From the NCBI GenBank assembly GCA_019426215.1, contig CM033392.1, positions 41,780,666 through 41,844,665 on the forward strand: DNA of 64,000 nucleotides, written 5' to 3'. Shown here in pieces: positions 1 through 12,014 of the stretch (within the stretch, counting starts at the first letter, position 1; each line of letters starts with the position of its first letter). Both the position numbers and the translations under genes were made by a program. The stretch is from Buddleja alternifolia. Its lineage: Eukaryota; Streptophyta; Magnoliopsida; Lamiales; Scrophulariaceae. The notes beneath the pieces are model-generated. The model was not told the origin of the DNA and ran no database searches. It saw only the letters and a program-made list of their open reading frames with translations.

Positions 1-764
1 GTTGAATCACTTGTTGTTGTAAGTATGAGCTAAGCATCTTTGTGGTTGGGTTATGTGAATACTTTGTGATGTTTTGTGTTTAATGAATGATTAATTTCCG
101 GATTTATTACATTCTTGTTACATGTTTGATTTTATGCTTAATGCTTTCACATGAATGATCACCATGTGTTTGATATAATGCTTTGTCTTGAGACCGAGAG
201 GAGATAGATAAAGGGAGATCGAAAAATCAAACATCATAACGTAACAATTGACTAGAGATAGAATCGATTGCGTTGTGTGGCTTTTTGTGATAAGATGACC
301 CGATTGAATGTAGGATCTTCGTAAACAAGGAATTCCTTTGAACCTAAATGCATGTTAGTTAATTCAATCTTCACTATAGAGATATAGGAAGTTGTTAACT
401 AGTATAGGCTTGTTATTTCAAGAGATTGGATAATAAATACATTAGGGGGTTTCGCCATAACAAGAGCGTTCTAAAAATCCGGATAATTGAGAGTTCATGA
501 ACATAGAATAGAACATAGTAGGATCATAACCCAATCACTTCTTTCCATTTGAGTTATTACCTTGATAATCATTTTAGTTATCTTTAGTTATTTTCATAGT
601 ATAAACACCTATCATCTTATAAATTGATTTAGCTTAGAAATAGGTAATATAGCAATTACGAGCATTGAATCCAATTGTCCCTGTGGAGACGATACACCCC
701 GGGCTAAATACTCCACTTTATTACTTTGCACGACCTAGTATACTTGCTAGGATTTCGCGTGTCA
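1..764 (+). repeat. 3' part of a Ty3/gypsy LTR
   Basis: The stretch ends in the layout typical of Athila/Tat-type gypsy LTRs: a 'ccctgtggagacgat' segment near 678, then 'ttactttgcacgacc', 'tacttgctagg' and a final 'gcgtgtca' at 764. The same order (gac box, ttact-ca-cgac, acttgct, gcgtgtca) is seen in the gypsy LTRs at 5434-7356 and, reversed, at 42492-44222 and 53951-55679. The left end is outside the window, so solo LTR and full element cannot be told apart. No coding sequence is present. Confidence 0.7.
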
Positions 765-2636
765 GGCGGTTTTGGGGCTGAAATAGGATGGTGGTGGTTT
801 TGGGGCTGAAATGGTGAAAATGGTGGTGGGTTTGGGGATGAAGTGGTTGCGAAGTACAACACAGCGGCGGCGGCGGCGGAACAGTGCTGATGGAGGATTT
901 GTATTTACAGGGATATATATATATACACACACACTTATATATTTTTAAACATCTTTGATAATTTTCAAATTATAAAAAATAGTAAAAAAAAATGTATATT
1001 TATATAAAATAAGATTATTTAATATGAACCGTTGATTTTAGTAGATCAGATCCAACGGTTGTAAGATTAGGGGCAAAATAGTCTTTAATTACTAGAAATT
1101 CGATCACCAGTCTCACGACACACGAGTGAGGCGCGTAGGGAGCTAAATTGCATCTTTAATTTTTTCACAGAGTGTTAATTTGACAATTTTTTTATCACAG
1201 GGGGTTGGGTGTAATTTACCCTAATAAAAGTGCTACTCACATAAACACACTTCTTTTATTACTTTATACTATAACTCTTAATATGTTTGCCATGATACTT
1301 CAAGAATTTGTATTCACTTAGATTACGTTTTCCGCTGGAATTATGTCATGTGAATTGATAATTTGGTTTCTGATTATGCATGTGTACATGTATAATTACG
1401 TCTCTGCATAATATGAATCAAGAACTAAGAAACTATTCTTGAAGTGCTTTTCATGAAAAGTTATGCCAAGATTGGAGAATAGCATGAAGTTAATGTCAGA
1501 TGTCATAATGTGTGAAATTCTGAATGTTAGACTATTCTCAATCAAGATTTATATATGATATTCTCTGTTTGGACATTATTAATCATGGCATACATAGTAA
1601 ATATTGTGTATGTATATATTAAGTTTGGCTTGAAAAGTTGACGACAGTAAACAAAATTTCAATTTTATATTTCTGAGTGGAGTCTGAATCATTATGAGTA
1701 ATATTCTTGGAATAAGAATTCGGATAAGACTCTCTGGACATATATATATATATATCAAAGGTGGTTATAAAACTTTGACGGGTCAAATGAACGATCCCTA
1801 TTGTGATTATAGTTATTTGCATACCGTTGATGATTCAGATGTTAATTGATGATGGCTAATGAGTTTCCAGAATTTGTAGTTTGTCTACTATTTACCGTTA
1901 AGTTGATTTCCTAATTCATGGCTGATTATAGTTATTTGCAAATAATATTAATCACAATTTACATATGGAATTTATTTAATGGATGATATGCTAGCTACCA
2001 AAGTGACTTGATCATTAAATTTATAAATTTCAACGTGAATCAAAGTTTGTATTTGAAATTTATTTAATAGTTGATTTGTTAGTCATCAAAGTGGTCTGAT
2101 CATTAAGGTATTAGATTTCAATGCATATTAAAGTTTTTCAACTACCCATAAATTTTATATCCTCGTAAATAACATAGAGATATACGGGTATATTAAAGTT
2201 TATTATTATAAGACATTCGGAAATCGCCCAAAATTTGAGTCATAGTTCTTATAATATATAAACATAATCATTAAGTTGAGTATGTTATATTAGATTTATT
2301 ATGTATATCGAAAGATAACAAATAAATGTAATAAACACATATATTTATAATAGTTTATGGTTTATATATCTTAGTATATCCCAAAGGAGAATTTTGATAT
2401 ATAGTTATAGTATTTCCATGAAAGTTGGCATTGATTGAAAAGTGAATTTTCATCGATATCTATCAAAGACTTTATTATGGTTTTGGTGACTCATTATGAC
2501 TTAGAGTTGCACCAAATGAATGTTAAAATTTCTTTCTTAATGAAGATTAGATGAAAAAGTTTACCGATTAGCCTAAAGTGTGTGTAAGCTTAAAAGATCA
2601 ATATACAAACTAAAATATATTTCCGTGTGTATACAT
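765..2636. other. Non-coding, decayed transposon DNA
   Basis: No gene is supported. 770-880 is G/T-rich with two copies of a 'ggttttggggctgaaat' motif and a short GCG trinucleotide run near 865-880. Around 1130-1230 is a piece that resembles the ends of common plant MITEs (gggagctaaattgca ... gggtgtaatttaccct). 1240-2636 is AT-rich and probably the decayed upstream part of the copia remnant that becomes recognisable at 2637. Confidence 0.4.
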
Positions 2637-3210
2637 CAAGGTCAATAGGAGCATGTTTATTTTCTTAGTCTTGTATAGTGATAAATGGATGTCTTACTTG
2701 CCACTAATGGTCTTGGTTTATTACATGAAACCAAGATATCTTTCTAAGAACTATGACCATATGTGATAGGAATTGAAATATTCTATAATGGATCACAATA
2801 ATTGTTCGGATTGTCTCATAAAGTATATATGGATAGAGTTTTAGAAAGATGAAAGATGGAAATGTTTTGTAGAGATAGTTCCAATTCAGAAGGGAGATGA
2901 GTTTGGAATTATGCAACGTCCAAAGAATGAATTGGAACAAGAACAAATAAAAGAATTCATTATGTATGTGATGATGAGAGTTTGATAAACCTTCAAACTT
3001 GTATTGATCATAATCTTCTTTGGTAAGAACGACAAGTATTTTAAGGGTGCTATGCATATGAAAATTATGTATTTTGTCGTTAATGGAGAATTCAGAAACA
3101 TAGAGTATCAATCGAACATATTAGCACCACATGCCTACGATATTAATGAGCATATCGAAAGAAGAGGCATTATAAATTACCGCCCAAGATATTAACCAGC
3201 TTATCGAAAG
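2637..3210 (+). pseudogene. Copia reverse transcriptase / RNase H remnant
   Basis: Broken plus-strand frames carry pieces of the Ty1/copia polyprotein in the right order. Around 2690-2740 come pieces like LLATNGLGLLHETK and LSKNYDHM, the stretch just after the RT active site. At about 2876-2960 comes VPIQKGDEFGIMQRPKNE followed by LEQEQIKEF, a conserved copia block. At 3035-3165 comes KGAMHMKIMYFVV ... HIERRGI, matching the end of the copia RNase H region (usually GAKHMELKYFxVKE ... HVxRMGI). Several stops and frameshifts separate them, so this is an old, dead copy. Family membership follows from motif order. Confidence 0.75.
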
Positions 3211-4146
3211 AATGGACATCATAGGACGTCATAATTAAATTATGTTATATGCATATTAAGTTATCATGTAATACTCTTGAGGTCAATTAAGTATTTTTGG
3301 AATCTCCTATTTTTCTATATTGTATACATTATTGAATAGAAGTATGATAGCCGGAGTTGTCTTTAATAAAGACATTAAAGCTAGACCTTTATGTTCTCTT
3401 CGGTAAAGATTATGATTAATTAGAAATTGATGTCTTAGTACAAGGAAGGACTATGGCGAGCTAAATGACGACAACCGCCATGACTCACATTACTTTTGAT
3501 TTAATCATGATATAAAAGTATAGCCAATTGGATGGAAGATTTGGAATAATTTTATTGTGCACATTATGTTTATTCTAAATCATAAAAATAAATATATGAA
3601 CCAAGTGGGAGAATATAAAAAATATATGGCTCACATATTATAAATGACATGCTATTATTTTATCAATATTAAAGTTTATTTGATAAAATAATTATTTATG
3701 TAATATTAAGTAATTAAGCTAATAAAAAGACATGACTTTACGTAAAGAAAAGTCTTGACTCTAAATTAGGAAGGGTTTTGATGGAAGGCAACTCTTAGAG
3801 TTTTAATATAAAGAGGATTGGTCCTCTCTCTACCTCTACGCACATCTCTACACGCATAATTAAATGTACAAAGCAGAAAAGTTAGGCAGAAAAGTGTATG
3901 TTGTTTTCCATCACTAAACGAGAGGTCAAGGAAGAGAAATCAATCTTCCTCACGACTTTGCAATGAATCAATGATAAGAGACTACCACTGAAGGTCATGG
4001 ATAAGGTTAATCTTTAATTCTTTACGGTTATGGGAAAATCATGAAATTCAAGATTTATGGGATTCATATAATTTATAAAATTTAACTTACATATATCACT
4101 AATATAATGTTTAAATGTAGGAGCCTGATTCATCTAGTGCATCTAC
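3211..4146 (+). repeat. Copia 3' end: polypurine tract and LTR remnant
   Basis: At 3600-3615 the sequence ccaagtgggagaat is a typical copia polypurine tract just before a 3' LTR, and it lies downstream of the RNase H remnant in the same orientation. The following 530 bp would be the LTR. It includes a TATA-like ttaatataaag near 3801-3812 and a CT-rich stretch after it, as in an LTR promoter. Exact LTR ends are not clear, and the next element begins at 4147. Confidence 0.5.
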
Positions 4147-4770
4147 TGTTAGGAATCAAGACTCTCAATAGTGAACTAACAATGGGAAATATAAGAAACC
4201 ATGGGAAAACAAAAGTAATAAAGAAGACAAAGAATTTTATGGTGGAAACCCAATCAAAGGGGAAAAAACCACCTCCAACTAGATCTTTTATTTCAACTCT
4301 CTCAAAGTGATTCGATTACAATTACAAGATGAATTCTATGCTATTTAAATAGACAAAAGTGAAGTTAAAACCCTAATAGATTTAAGAAAAACAATCCTCA
4401 ATCAACCTTAGGACTTAAGGAAACAATTCTCATCAAAATAGGACTTAAAAACATGCCAAAAATACAGAAGCCACGAAAAGACGAAAAATGCGCATTCAGT
4501 CGCTCGAACCCGCGCCTAGGCGCTGGTTGCACCACGCCTAGGCACCCGTCTGCGTTTTGTGCACCCAGGTCTCTGCTTGCCACGCCTGGGTGTGCTCTGT
4601 GCCACACCTGGGCGCCGTCGGGCCCACGCCTGGGTGTCTCGGGCAGTGCCTCACACTATTTCCATTTCGTTTCTCGATTCCTTCGCAATCCCGGTCAACC
4701 CCGACCCATCTTGGCTCTATTTGGCTCCTCTTCTTGACCCTATTTTGATCTGAATCCACCAAACCCATCA
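4147..4770 (-). repeat. 3' LTR of the short copia element
   Basis: Begins tgttaggaatc and ends aaacccatca on the plus strand. It is followed at about 4771-4785 by atctcccacttgg, the reverse of a copia polypurine tract. The first 295 bp are about 90% identical by eye to 8142-8433. The part at 4500-4645 is GC-rich and built of cgcctaggc / cgcctgggtg motifs, unlike the AT-rich rest. Short frames through this segment are composition artefacts. Confidence 0.75.
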
Positions 4771-5036
4771 ATCTCCCACTTGGAGACTGATCAAAAATAG
4801 CCCAAACTCAAACTTGAAACAAACAACCAATTTTTCACTTTCTCCAGAGAAAAAAAAATCTCGATCTAGTTGGAACAACTCCAAAATCAATGGAGATCAA
4901 TCAAGGCATTTCCATGCCCCATCAATTCGTCCGGCTCAAGTGACCCCCATTTGATGGACTCTCTCTTCTTTTCCAACGTGTACAATGTTCCCTTTCTCGA
5001 ACCACTTGCCACTACTCTATTCTCTTTGGTGATCAC

Positions 5037-8000
5037 CTAAGACTCACCACTGAATACCGTGGTATATCCCTCTCGGTCCAACTGACCCACAGATATAAGG
5101 TTCTCCCTAAGACCCGGAACATGTCTCACCTCACTCAACTTGAGTATTACTCCATTGGCATCCTCGATGTCAACATCACCCTTACCTACTGTGTTTAAAG
5201 TTTCGTCTCCCCCTAGACGAACCTTTACAAACTCACCGGAAACGTAGTTGGCCAACATTCTTTCCCTCGATGTAGAGTGATAAGATCCACTTGAGTCCAA
5301 AATCCAAGTACCCCTTGGATCCTCGACACAACAAACCAAAGCATCACCATGATCCTCCGTCACGGTACTCGCGGATCCCTTATCTTTCTTCTTCTTCCTA
5401 TCTTTCTTAGGCTCCTTGCACTTGTTTTGGTAGTGATAAGAGGTGTTTTTACGTGTTTTTAAGACCGTAATTCTTATGATTTGGATTCACTTATTGCTTA
5501 AATCATGTCACATTTGCATTTAATAGGTGTGTTAAGTGAATACAGGTAATAAATGAGAATAGATGAAGAAAAGGGAAGAAAAACGATGTACAAAACAAGT
5601 TCAAGCATGTTTTTCAACACCGAGGCGGTTTATACATCTCCTACCACATTCGAGCGATAATTCCGTACATTTCGAGACCGACTTAGACGAAGTTTCCTTC
5701 TACAAAGTTTTATATGTATGTCTTAGCTTCAAATGGGAACTTGAAACATCCAAATCGGAGGTCTATAGAGATAATTGTGAAGGAAATATGATTGCTGCGC
5801 CGAACAGAGAAGTACATGTGCCAAGATACGCCCCAGCACCTAGGCATGGATAGTCCGAATGTTACTCCTTTTTCAGCCTAAATTCCAGCCTTATATGATG
5901 GGTAAGAATCACTTTTGGCCATAATTCAGCACATGTGTTGAGGGGTTGTCATAAGTGTGTTTCTTGGTAGATTTACTTTATGGGCGCCAAATCAGAAACA
6001 ACCTCCATGTTGAAACGTAATTTCGGTATACTTAGAGACCGAATTGGACAAAATGTCCTTCATCAAAGTTGTAGATCTATGTGTTATCTGAACATGGGGA
6101 CTTGAATCATCCAATTTGGAGATCTGTGGAGAAGTTTATGAGGAAAATACTAAGACTGCGCTGGAAAGCAAGAAAATGGCAGCATGCATGTGTTTTGTTG
6201 AAGTTTTCACATGGTTATGCTTGGTGGAATTCTTAATGGCCGAAAGTTCAGCATTTTTTAGCTGGTTGGAATCTTAAAAGCCAAACTTTAAGCATCACCT
6301 TAGGTGGAATTCTCATTGGGGAACTTTAATGGGAATTCTTAATGCATACTTTAGTGGAATTTTGGCTATAAAAGGAGGGGGAACCCATACTCTTCATGAT
6401 TCACTATCAATTTCAGATTCTTAGAGGAGAGGGGGGCAGCCCCTAATCTGATTTCTCCACCATTCATCACCATTCTTCATCACTCTTGGAGGGGAAAACT
6501 AGAGGAAGGAAAAGAGCTTGGGGATTGAAGGCTCAACTTCAAGATCCATCATTATTCACTTTTGAGGGAGTTTTTATAGCTTTTCATTTCAATTATGTCT
6601 ATGAACATGTGTATTAATTCATTTATGTTTTTCATATTATCCATTATGAACTAAATTCATAAGACTAGGGCCATGTAAGGCCAAATTGTGATATATGCTT
6701 ATAATAGATGATTGTTGAGGTTGTTCTTATATTGTTATGTGATGTGAATTTGTGTTTTTGCCTATCTTGCATATACTTGATCATTATATGTTAGAATCTT
6801 ATGCCTAGGTTAATATTTCGGGAGAAAATTGACTTAGGGTGCAAGAAATTCACATCATGACCCGTAACTAATGAGGAATTGCCCTAGACATAGGTAAAGA
6901 TTCCCGGGTGAAGTTGTTCGATTCAAATCGAGTGAACTCTAGTACGTTAATGCATGTTTAGTGGTTAGATTTCCGGATAGGAATATTTGGGAAATCACGA
7001 TCTAAGCATAGGAGTTTATACGCGAGACATCGGTTATTCTCTACCCTCGGAGTTCTCACCATAACAATATAAGCGTAATCCTTCAACTAGAATCTTTATA
7101 AGTATAATTGATCAATTTGAACCTAGCATGTGCCTTAGTCTCCCTTTATACTTTGTGTCAAAACAATTGTGTAATCTTGTTCTTATTGTATGCATTTTAC
7201 CTATAATTTACTTTAATTATATTTGTTCTTTTTTTCGTTAAAATCATAAACTAAAATTCAAGTCTCCGTGGTTCGACAATCCGGACTTTTAGTCCACTTA
7301 TTACTACACACGACTAGTGCACTTGCTATCATAGCACATTGGCTTTTAGCGTGTCAGGTAGCGCCCGTATTCCCCGCAATTAAAGCATCCCACTTCCTCC
7401 CTGCTTTTTTTCCGCTGACTATTTCTTTCTCCGATACTCAAGGCTCCCGCCATAATTTCCCCAGATTCTTTCCTACGAATGTCCTTGCTCAGAATCATAT
7501 CCCGGATTTCTTGAAGCTTCAGAGTCTTATCCCCAGAAGAACTACTTATCGCAGTCACAATTGCACTCCAACTATCAGGTAAAGATGAAAGTAGGATCAA
7601 AGATTGGATCTCATCATCGAACGTGATTTCTATCGAACTCAACTGAGTTAAAATCATGTTAAACTCATTGATGTGATATGTCACAGATCCACCTTTACCC
7701 ATCCTCAAATTAAATAATCTACGCATCAAATATACCTTGTTCGAGGTGGATGGCTTCTCGTACGTATTTGATAGCGCTTCCATCAGACCCGCTGTAGTCT
7801 TCTCTTTGATGATGTTGAAAGCAACATTCTTTGCCAGCGTCAACCGAATCACACCCAGAGCTTGGCGATCGAGCAACGCCCAATCTTCATCCGTCATCTT
7901 TGCCGGCTTCTTTCCTGTCAACTGTTCGTGTAGTTTTTTCTGATACAAATAATCCACTATCTGCATCTTCCAAAACCCAAAATCCCTACCATCGAACCTA

Positions 8001-8041
8001 TCTATCTTAACTTTTCCCTCATCACCAGCCATAGCTCCCAC
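5037..8041 (-). pseudogene. Copia Gag plus truncated protease, split by a solo LTR
   Basis: Two same-strand blocks, 7362-8041 and 5037-5433, read in the same frame across the nested solo LTR once one copy of its GGTAG duplication is discounted, giving about 358 codons. The first block starts MGAMAGDEG and has the copia Gag (UBN2/DUF4219-like) pattern with FDGRDFGFWKMQIVDYL and a zinc knuckle CFNCGEYG. The insertion falls inside the knuckle; the last Cys (QNKCKE) lies beyond it. The expected knuckle His is Arg. The second block is the start of the aspartic protease, but the D-S-G active site reads DSSGSYH, so catalysis is not expected. The frame ends soon after LISVGQL. Integrase and RT never follow. 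Confidence 0.75.
5434..7356 (+). mobile_element. Gypsy (Athila-like) solo LTR
   Basis: A 1923 bp unit starting tgataagagg and ending gcgtgtca, flanked on both sides by GGTAG (5429-5433 and 7357-7361). There is no internal region, so it is a solo LTR left by LTR-LTR recombination. Its start matches the reversed ends of the LTRs at 42492-44222 and 53951-55679 (tgataagagg, acgtgtttttaag), and its end carries the same gac / cttattactacac / cttgctatcatagcac order, so it belongs to the same superfamily in the opposite orientation. A TATA-like ctataaaagg is near 6366. Confidence 0.9.
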
Positions 8042-8126
8042 TCGACAAAAAACTCAAAGCTAATCTAAGCTCTCATGTTTACCCTCGAATCTAGTTCTAA
8101 GACGTCTCCTAAAACTCAAAACCTTA

Positions 8127-8140
8127 GGCTCTTGATACCA
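8127..8140 (-). other. Primer binding site of the short copia element
   Basis: On the minus strand this reads tggtatcaagagcc, beside the LTR that starts at 8142. It resembles the initiator-Met tRNA 3' end complement used by copia elements (tggtatcagagc) with one extra A. Confidence 0.6.
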
Positions 8141-8141
8141 G

Positions 8142-8433
8142 TTGTTAGTAATCAAGGCTCTAAATGGTGAACTAACAATGGGAAATATAAGAAATTATGG
8201 GAAAACAAAAGCAATAAAGAAGACAAATAATTTTATGGTGGAAACCCAATTAAGGGAAAAAAACCACTTCCAACTAGATCTTTTATTTCAACTCTCTCAA
8301 AGTGATTCGATTACAATTACAAGATGAATTCTATGCTATTTAAATAGACAAAGTGAAGTTAAAACCCTAATAGATTTAGGAAAAACAATCCTAAATCAAC
8401 CCTAGGACTTAAGGAAACAATCTTCATCAAAAT
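8142..8433 (-). repeat. Shortened 5' LTR of the short copia element
   Basis: Starts tgttagtaatc and matches the first about 295 bp of the 4147-4770 LTR, then stops matching after 'catcaaaa'. The remaining about 330 bp, including the GC-rich block, are missing, so the element lacks its outer end here and no target duplication can be tested. Confidence 0.7.
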
Positions 8434-8794
8434 TGGTGCAAGTACGTTGAGCAATGGTTTAGCTAGGAGTGAAACCGAACTGCAAAGAAAGCCAAGTGCA
8501 AACTGCGACAATATTTTTCTTGTCAGTATTTTTTTTTTTCAGTAAGTAAATGAATAAAAACTACAGGAACTAAGATACTCTGTTCTTTTAACTTGAAAAC
8601 TGATTTTTGCATAATCAGCGGTGAAATCAGATCATTTCTCACTTTTTGAAGAAATTAATTTATTAATTCCAGAATATAATCTGTAATTCCTTTAATCTCA
8701 TCTTTGGAAACATAAATTCATAATTGAGACTGGCTTCATTTTGTTTTCTTTTTTAATGTTAAAAGGTTCAAATTCATGACAATTGTGATTATTT
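8434..8794. other. Upstream flank of the NDB pseudogene, no gene seen
   Basis: AT-rich, with a poly-T run at about 8527-8540. No first exon with a mitochondrial presequence for the NDB pseudogene is recognisable here. One copy (8786-8794) of the target duplication of the adjacent MITE lies at the right edge. Confidence 0.4.
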
Positions 8795-9168
8795 GGGAGA
8801 ATTGCAATATTGATCTTGAAAGCGGTCTTAGTCCACACATAGGCCAGGCATCCCCAATATTCGGCATGTTGCAATTTTAGTCTCATTATTTACAAACTTG
8901 CAACATTAGTCTCTTAGGATTGCAATTGTTTGCAATTATTTGCAATTTTGGTCTCATCCACTAAAAAATGGGCGGAATTTCATGCATGGAATACACACGC
9001 CATTAATTTATTAATGATCACGTGATCAAACTATGGTTTTCATCTGTTTTTTAACGGTTAGGACTACACTAAACATGCATCACACGAGACAAATTTTGCA
9101 AAATTATAAGCATTGAGACTAAAATTGCAAGGGAGTCTATCCTATAGGACTAAAGTTGCACTTTCCCC
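8795..9168. mobile_element. 374 bp MITE with 8-9 bp target duplication
   Basis: Bounded by TGATTATTT (8786-8794) on the left and TGATTATTA (9169-9177) on the right, matching in 8 of 9 positions. The ends are imperfect inverted repeats: gggagaattgcaatatt on the left and, reversed, ggggaaagtgcaacttt on the right. The body repeats ttgcaa and 'ttagtctca' motifs and has no coding capacity. Duplication length suggests a Mutator- or hAT-derived MITE. Confidence 0.65.
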
Positions 9169-9302
9169 TGATTATTATTTCTTATGATAATTGCAACCAA
9201 CTTCACCATGACTCTGTACATGTAATATCTGTAATGTATTTTAGAGTTTTAATCATCTACTTTTAATGATTTCTGATATCATATCCTGTGATAATATTTT
9301 GA

Positions 9303-12014
9303 TAGTGGTGGAGGGCTATTGTGTTTTTTCAAGAGCAGCCCACTGAGAAGTTCATTTGCTGATGTTAGTGATATCAAGAAGAAGAAAGTGGTTGTTCTCG
9401 GAACTGGTTGGGCTGGCACAAGCTTTCTCAAAAGCTTGAAAGATCCTTCGTATGATGTTCAGGTGGTGTCACCCAGAAACTATTTTGCGTTTACTCCTTT
9501 GTTGCCCAGTGTTAACACTGTGTAGCATTGTCGAGCCTATCCGTAGTATGGTCAGGAAGGTACATATAAGATAATAAGTTTACGAACAAATTTTGCACCA
9601 TAAATCTTTAAAATCTCTTTTATGATTTTTCAATAAATTCCCTATACCTGTAAAAAAATTGAGCGTGGAAAGTCGCACAGTCGGGAAATCCTCCCCACAA
9701 AATATTTGAAAGAATCGTGTTTATAGTTGTCAATAATAGGGCACAAAAAATCCTAATTGTCATAACTTTGTAGGGCTCGAGTCATTGTGTAGTCCACTCA
9801 ATATCACAATACTTCAATACCTTAAAAGCACAAAGTGGCCCAGATGCTCCGATCTTCATCTGAAATTCTGAATTCGTCTTAAGATCATAACCCTTGTTTG
9901 ACCAGATCCAAGAAGTCTCGATCTAGAATTCTCGACCTGATCCAAGAAGGCGAGCCTCAAGTACGTCACTGGTCCAAGTTGCAACTCAGTCCAATGAATC
10001 TACATCAAGTAAACTTATAAGCTCCTCAAAACATCTTATACAGATGTTAGCCACTTATAAACCCTCATTAAAAACTCATTTACTTTCTGAATTTGACTAG
10101 ACAGAGGATTTCAGTCCGCTTTGTTGATATTACTATTTTTCTTGTTTTTCATGGCAGAAAAAGTTTGATGTTCAATTCAGGGAGGCTGAAGGTTACAAAA
10201 TTGATACGCAAAACAAGAAAATATACTGCAGATCTACCAAGAAAGCAGTTTAGACGGGAGTGAAGAATTCACAGTAGATTATGATTATCTGGTGATGGCC
10301 ATCGGTGCTTGTGCAAATACCTTTAACATCCCTAGCATCGTTGAGCATGCACACTTTCTCAAGGTAACATAGTTTCTCAAGGTACCAAATTTGGACAGAA
10401 AAATTTGGTTGAGACTAAATGTGCGAAACCCGTAACGAATGGGACTAAATTGGAAATCTGAAGAACCTATGGGACAGAAAAATACAATTTTCCGACCGTG
10501 TAATAGATATGTATAGGTAGTATACATTTAAAGGTGAATAACAGTTTCTTCTTCCAAATGTAAGCGTTCTTTAGGAAATAGCGGATGCACAGAGAATATA
10601 TCGAACAGTGATAGACTGTTTTGAGAGGGCAAGTCTTCCGAGCATAAGTGAAGAGGAAAGGAAGAGGATTCTTCATTTTACTGTGGTGGGGGTCGAGTTT
10701 GAAGCCGAGCTTCATGATTTTGTGATTGAGGATTTAGCCAAGCTTTATCCAACTTCAAAGGAACATGTCAAAATCACACTTCTTGAGGCTGGTGATCACA
10801 TTTTGAACATGTAATATCCAGTTTCATCCTTCTATGGTAATTTTTTCGTTAATTTCTTACGAATAATTTAATGGGAAATGATTTTGTCTTGCATCCTTTG
10901 CAGGTTTGACAAAAGGATTACACAGTTTGCTGAGGATAATTTTAAGAGGGATGGTATTGACTTAAAAGTTGGTTATATGGTTACAAAGCTGACGGAAACA
11001 GAGAAATCTACTAAAGAGAGAGCCACTGGCAAAACTGTGTCTATATCGTACGGGATGGTTGTGTGGTCAACTGGTATTGGAACTCATCCTGTTGTCACTG
11101 ATTTCATGAAGCAAATTGGACAGGTTTGTTGCTCTGAGTAATATACTCTTTTCGCTTATGCTCAAGTACTAGGTTGTTTTTGGAGGTTTATACTTATTTT
11201 ATTGCCTTTTACGTATTGCTTGGAGCGCAGACAAACAGGCGAGTATTAGCAACTGATGAATGGCTTCGGGTGGAAGGATGTGATAGCATTTACGCTCTAG
11301 GTGATTGTGCCACAATAAATCAACGTAGACTCATGGTACGCATTGCTTGTTTCAATAATTCAAGGTGTTGCTAAGTGTTTTGTTTAGTTGAAGTATTTTA
11401 AGACACAAATGAAATGTTTCTCTGCTTTCCAACTTCACTTTATAACATCATCATGCATAAACATATAGAGTTTTAATGTTGGTTTCTATTCTAGCAAAGC
11501 AATTCTAGTTGATCCTAAGACTTAAATTTTGCACATAATACCAGGAAGATATTTCGGCTATTTTCAACAAGGCAAACAAGAAAAACACGGGGCGCCTCAA
11601 AGTGGATGACTTTAAGGAAGTCATCAATGACATCTGCGAAAGGTATCCCCAAGTGGAGATTCATCTGAAGAGGAAGCAGCTTAGAAAGTTTCTTCATCTT
11701 CTGAAGAATTCACAAGGGAAAGATGAATTGAATAACGAGAAATTCAAGCTAGCACTTACTGAAGTGGATACGCAGATGAAAAACCTTCCTGCAACAGCAC
11801 AGGTTAAAATAGGATACATCAGATTAGAAGCATAGATATCTTTAAAATGAATTTGCAGTTTGTATACTTAATTTTATTATTTTTTAATTTTAGGTGGCTG
11901 CTCAACAAGGTGTCTATCTTGCTGAGTGTTTCAATAGGATGAAGATCAGCGAGACGTATCCCGAAGATCCATTAAGGTTCCGAAGGACCAGAAGGCATAG
12001 GTTTCATCCATTCA
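9303..12014 (+). pseudogene. External alternative NAD(P)H dehydrogenase (NDB) pseudogene
   Basis: Family role: type II NAD(P)H:ubiquinone oxidoreductase on the outer face of the inner mitochondrial membrane, a rotenone-insensitive non-pumping bypass of complex I. Seven exons are visible: 9303-9560, 10160-10363, 10575-10810, 10904-11123, 11231-11335, 11545-11802 and 11894 to about 12014, most with GT-AG borders. They carry SGGGLL, the FAD fold [25 protein letters not shown], the second FAD motif SIYALGDCA, and an EF-hand-like insert EDISAIFNKANKKN with Asn and Lys where Ca-binding Asp is usual. Damage: a frameshift with a stop at about 9523 after PSVNTV; a second frameshift near 10252; five residues (GGPTG) of the NAD(P)H-binding glycine motif missing at about 10692, leaving VVG-VEF; no first exon; and no recognisable C-terminal exon after HRFHPFR. 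Retained introns make it an unprocessed duplicate. Confidence 0.9.

Larger units (their letters stand above)
4147..8433 (-). mobile_element. Short non-autonomous copia element (Gag only)
   Basis: Minus-strand Ty1/copia element bounded by related LTRs (4147-4770 as 3' LTR, 8142-8433 as shortened 5' LTR), with an initiator-Met-tRNA-type primer site beside the right LTR and a polypurine tract beside the left one. Between them there is only a Gag plus truncated protease frame; integrase, reverse transcriptase and RNase H are absent. Without the nested solo LTR at 5434-7356 the element is about 2.4 kb. This layout is that of terminal-repeat Gag-only retrotransposons (TR-GAG), or of an internally deleted copia. 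Confidence 0.75.

Noticed and set aside
4398..4771. Several overlapping frames of 63-94 codons on both strands
   Set aside because: They lie in the GC-rich part of a copia LTR where stops are rare; composition artefact, no domain.
7268..7582. 104-codon plus frame across the solo LTR end
   Set aside because: Antisense to copia Gag and spans an insertion border; chance.
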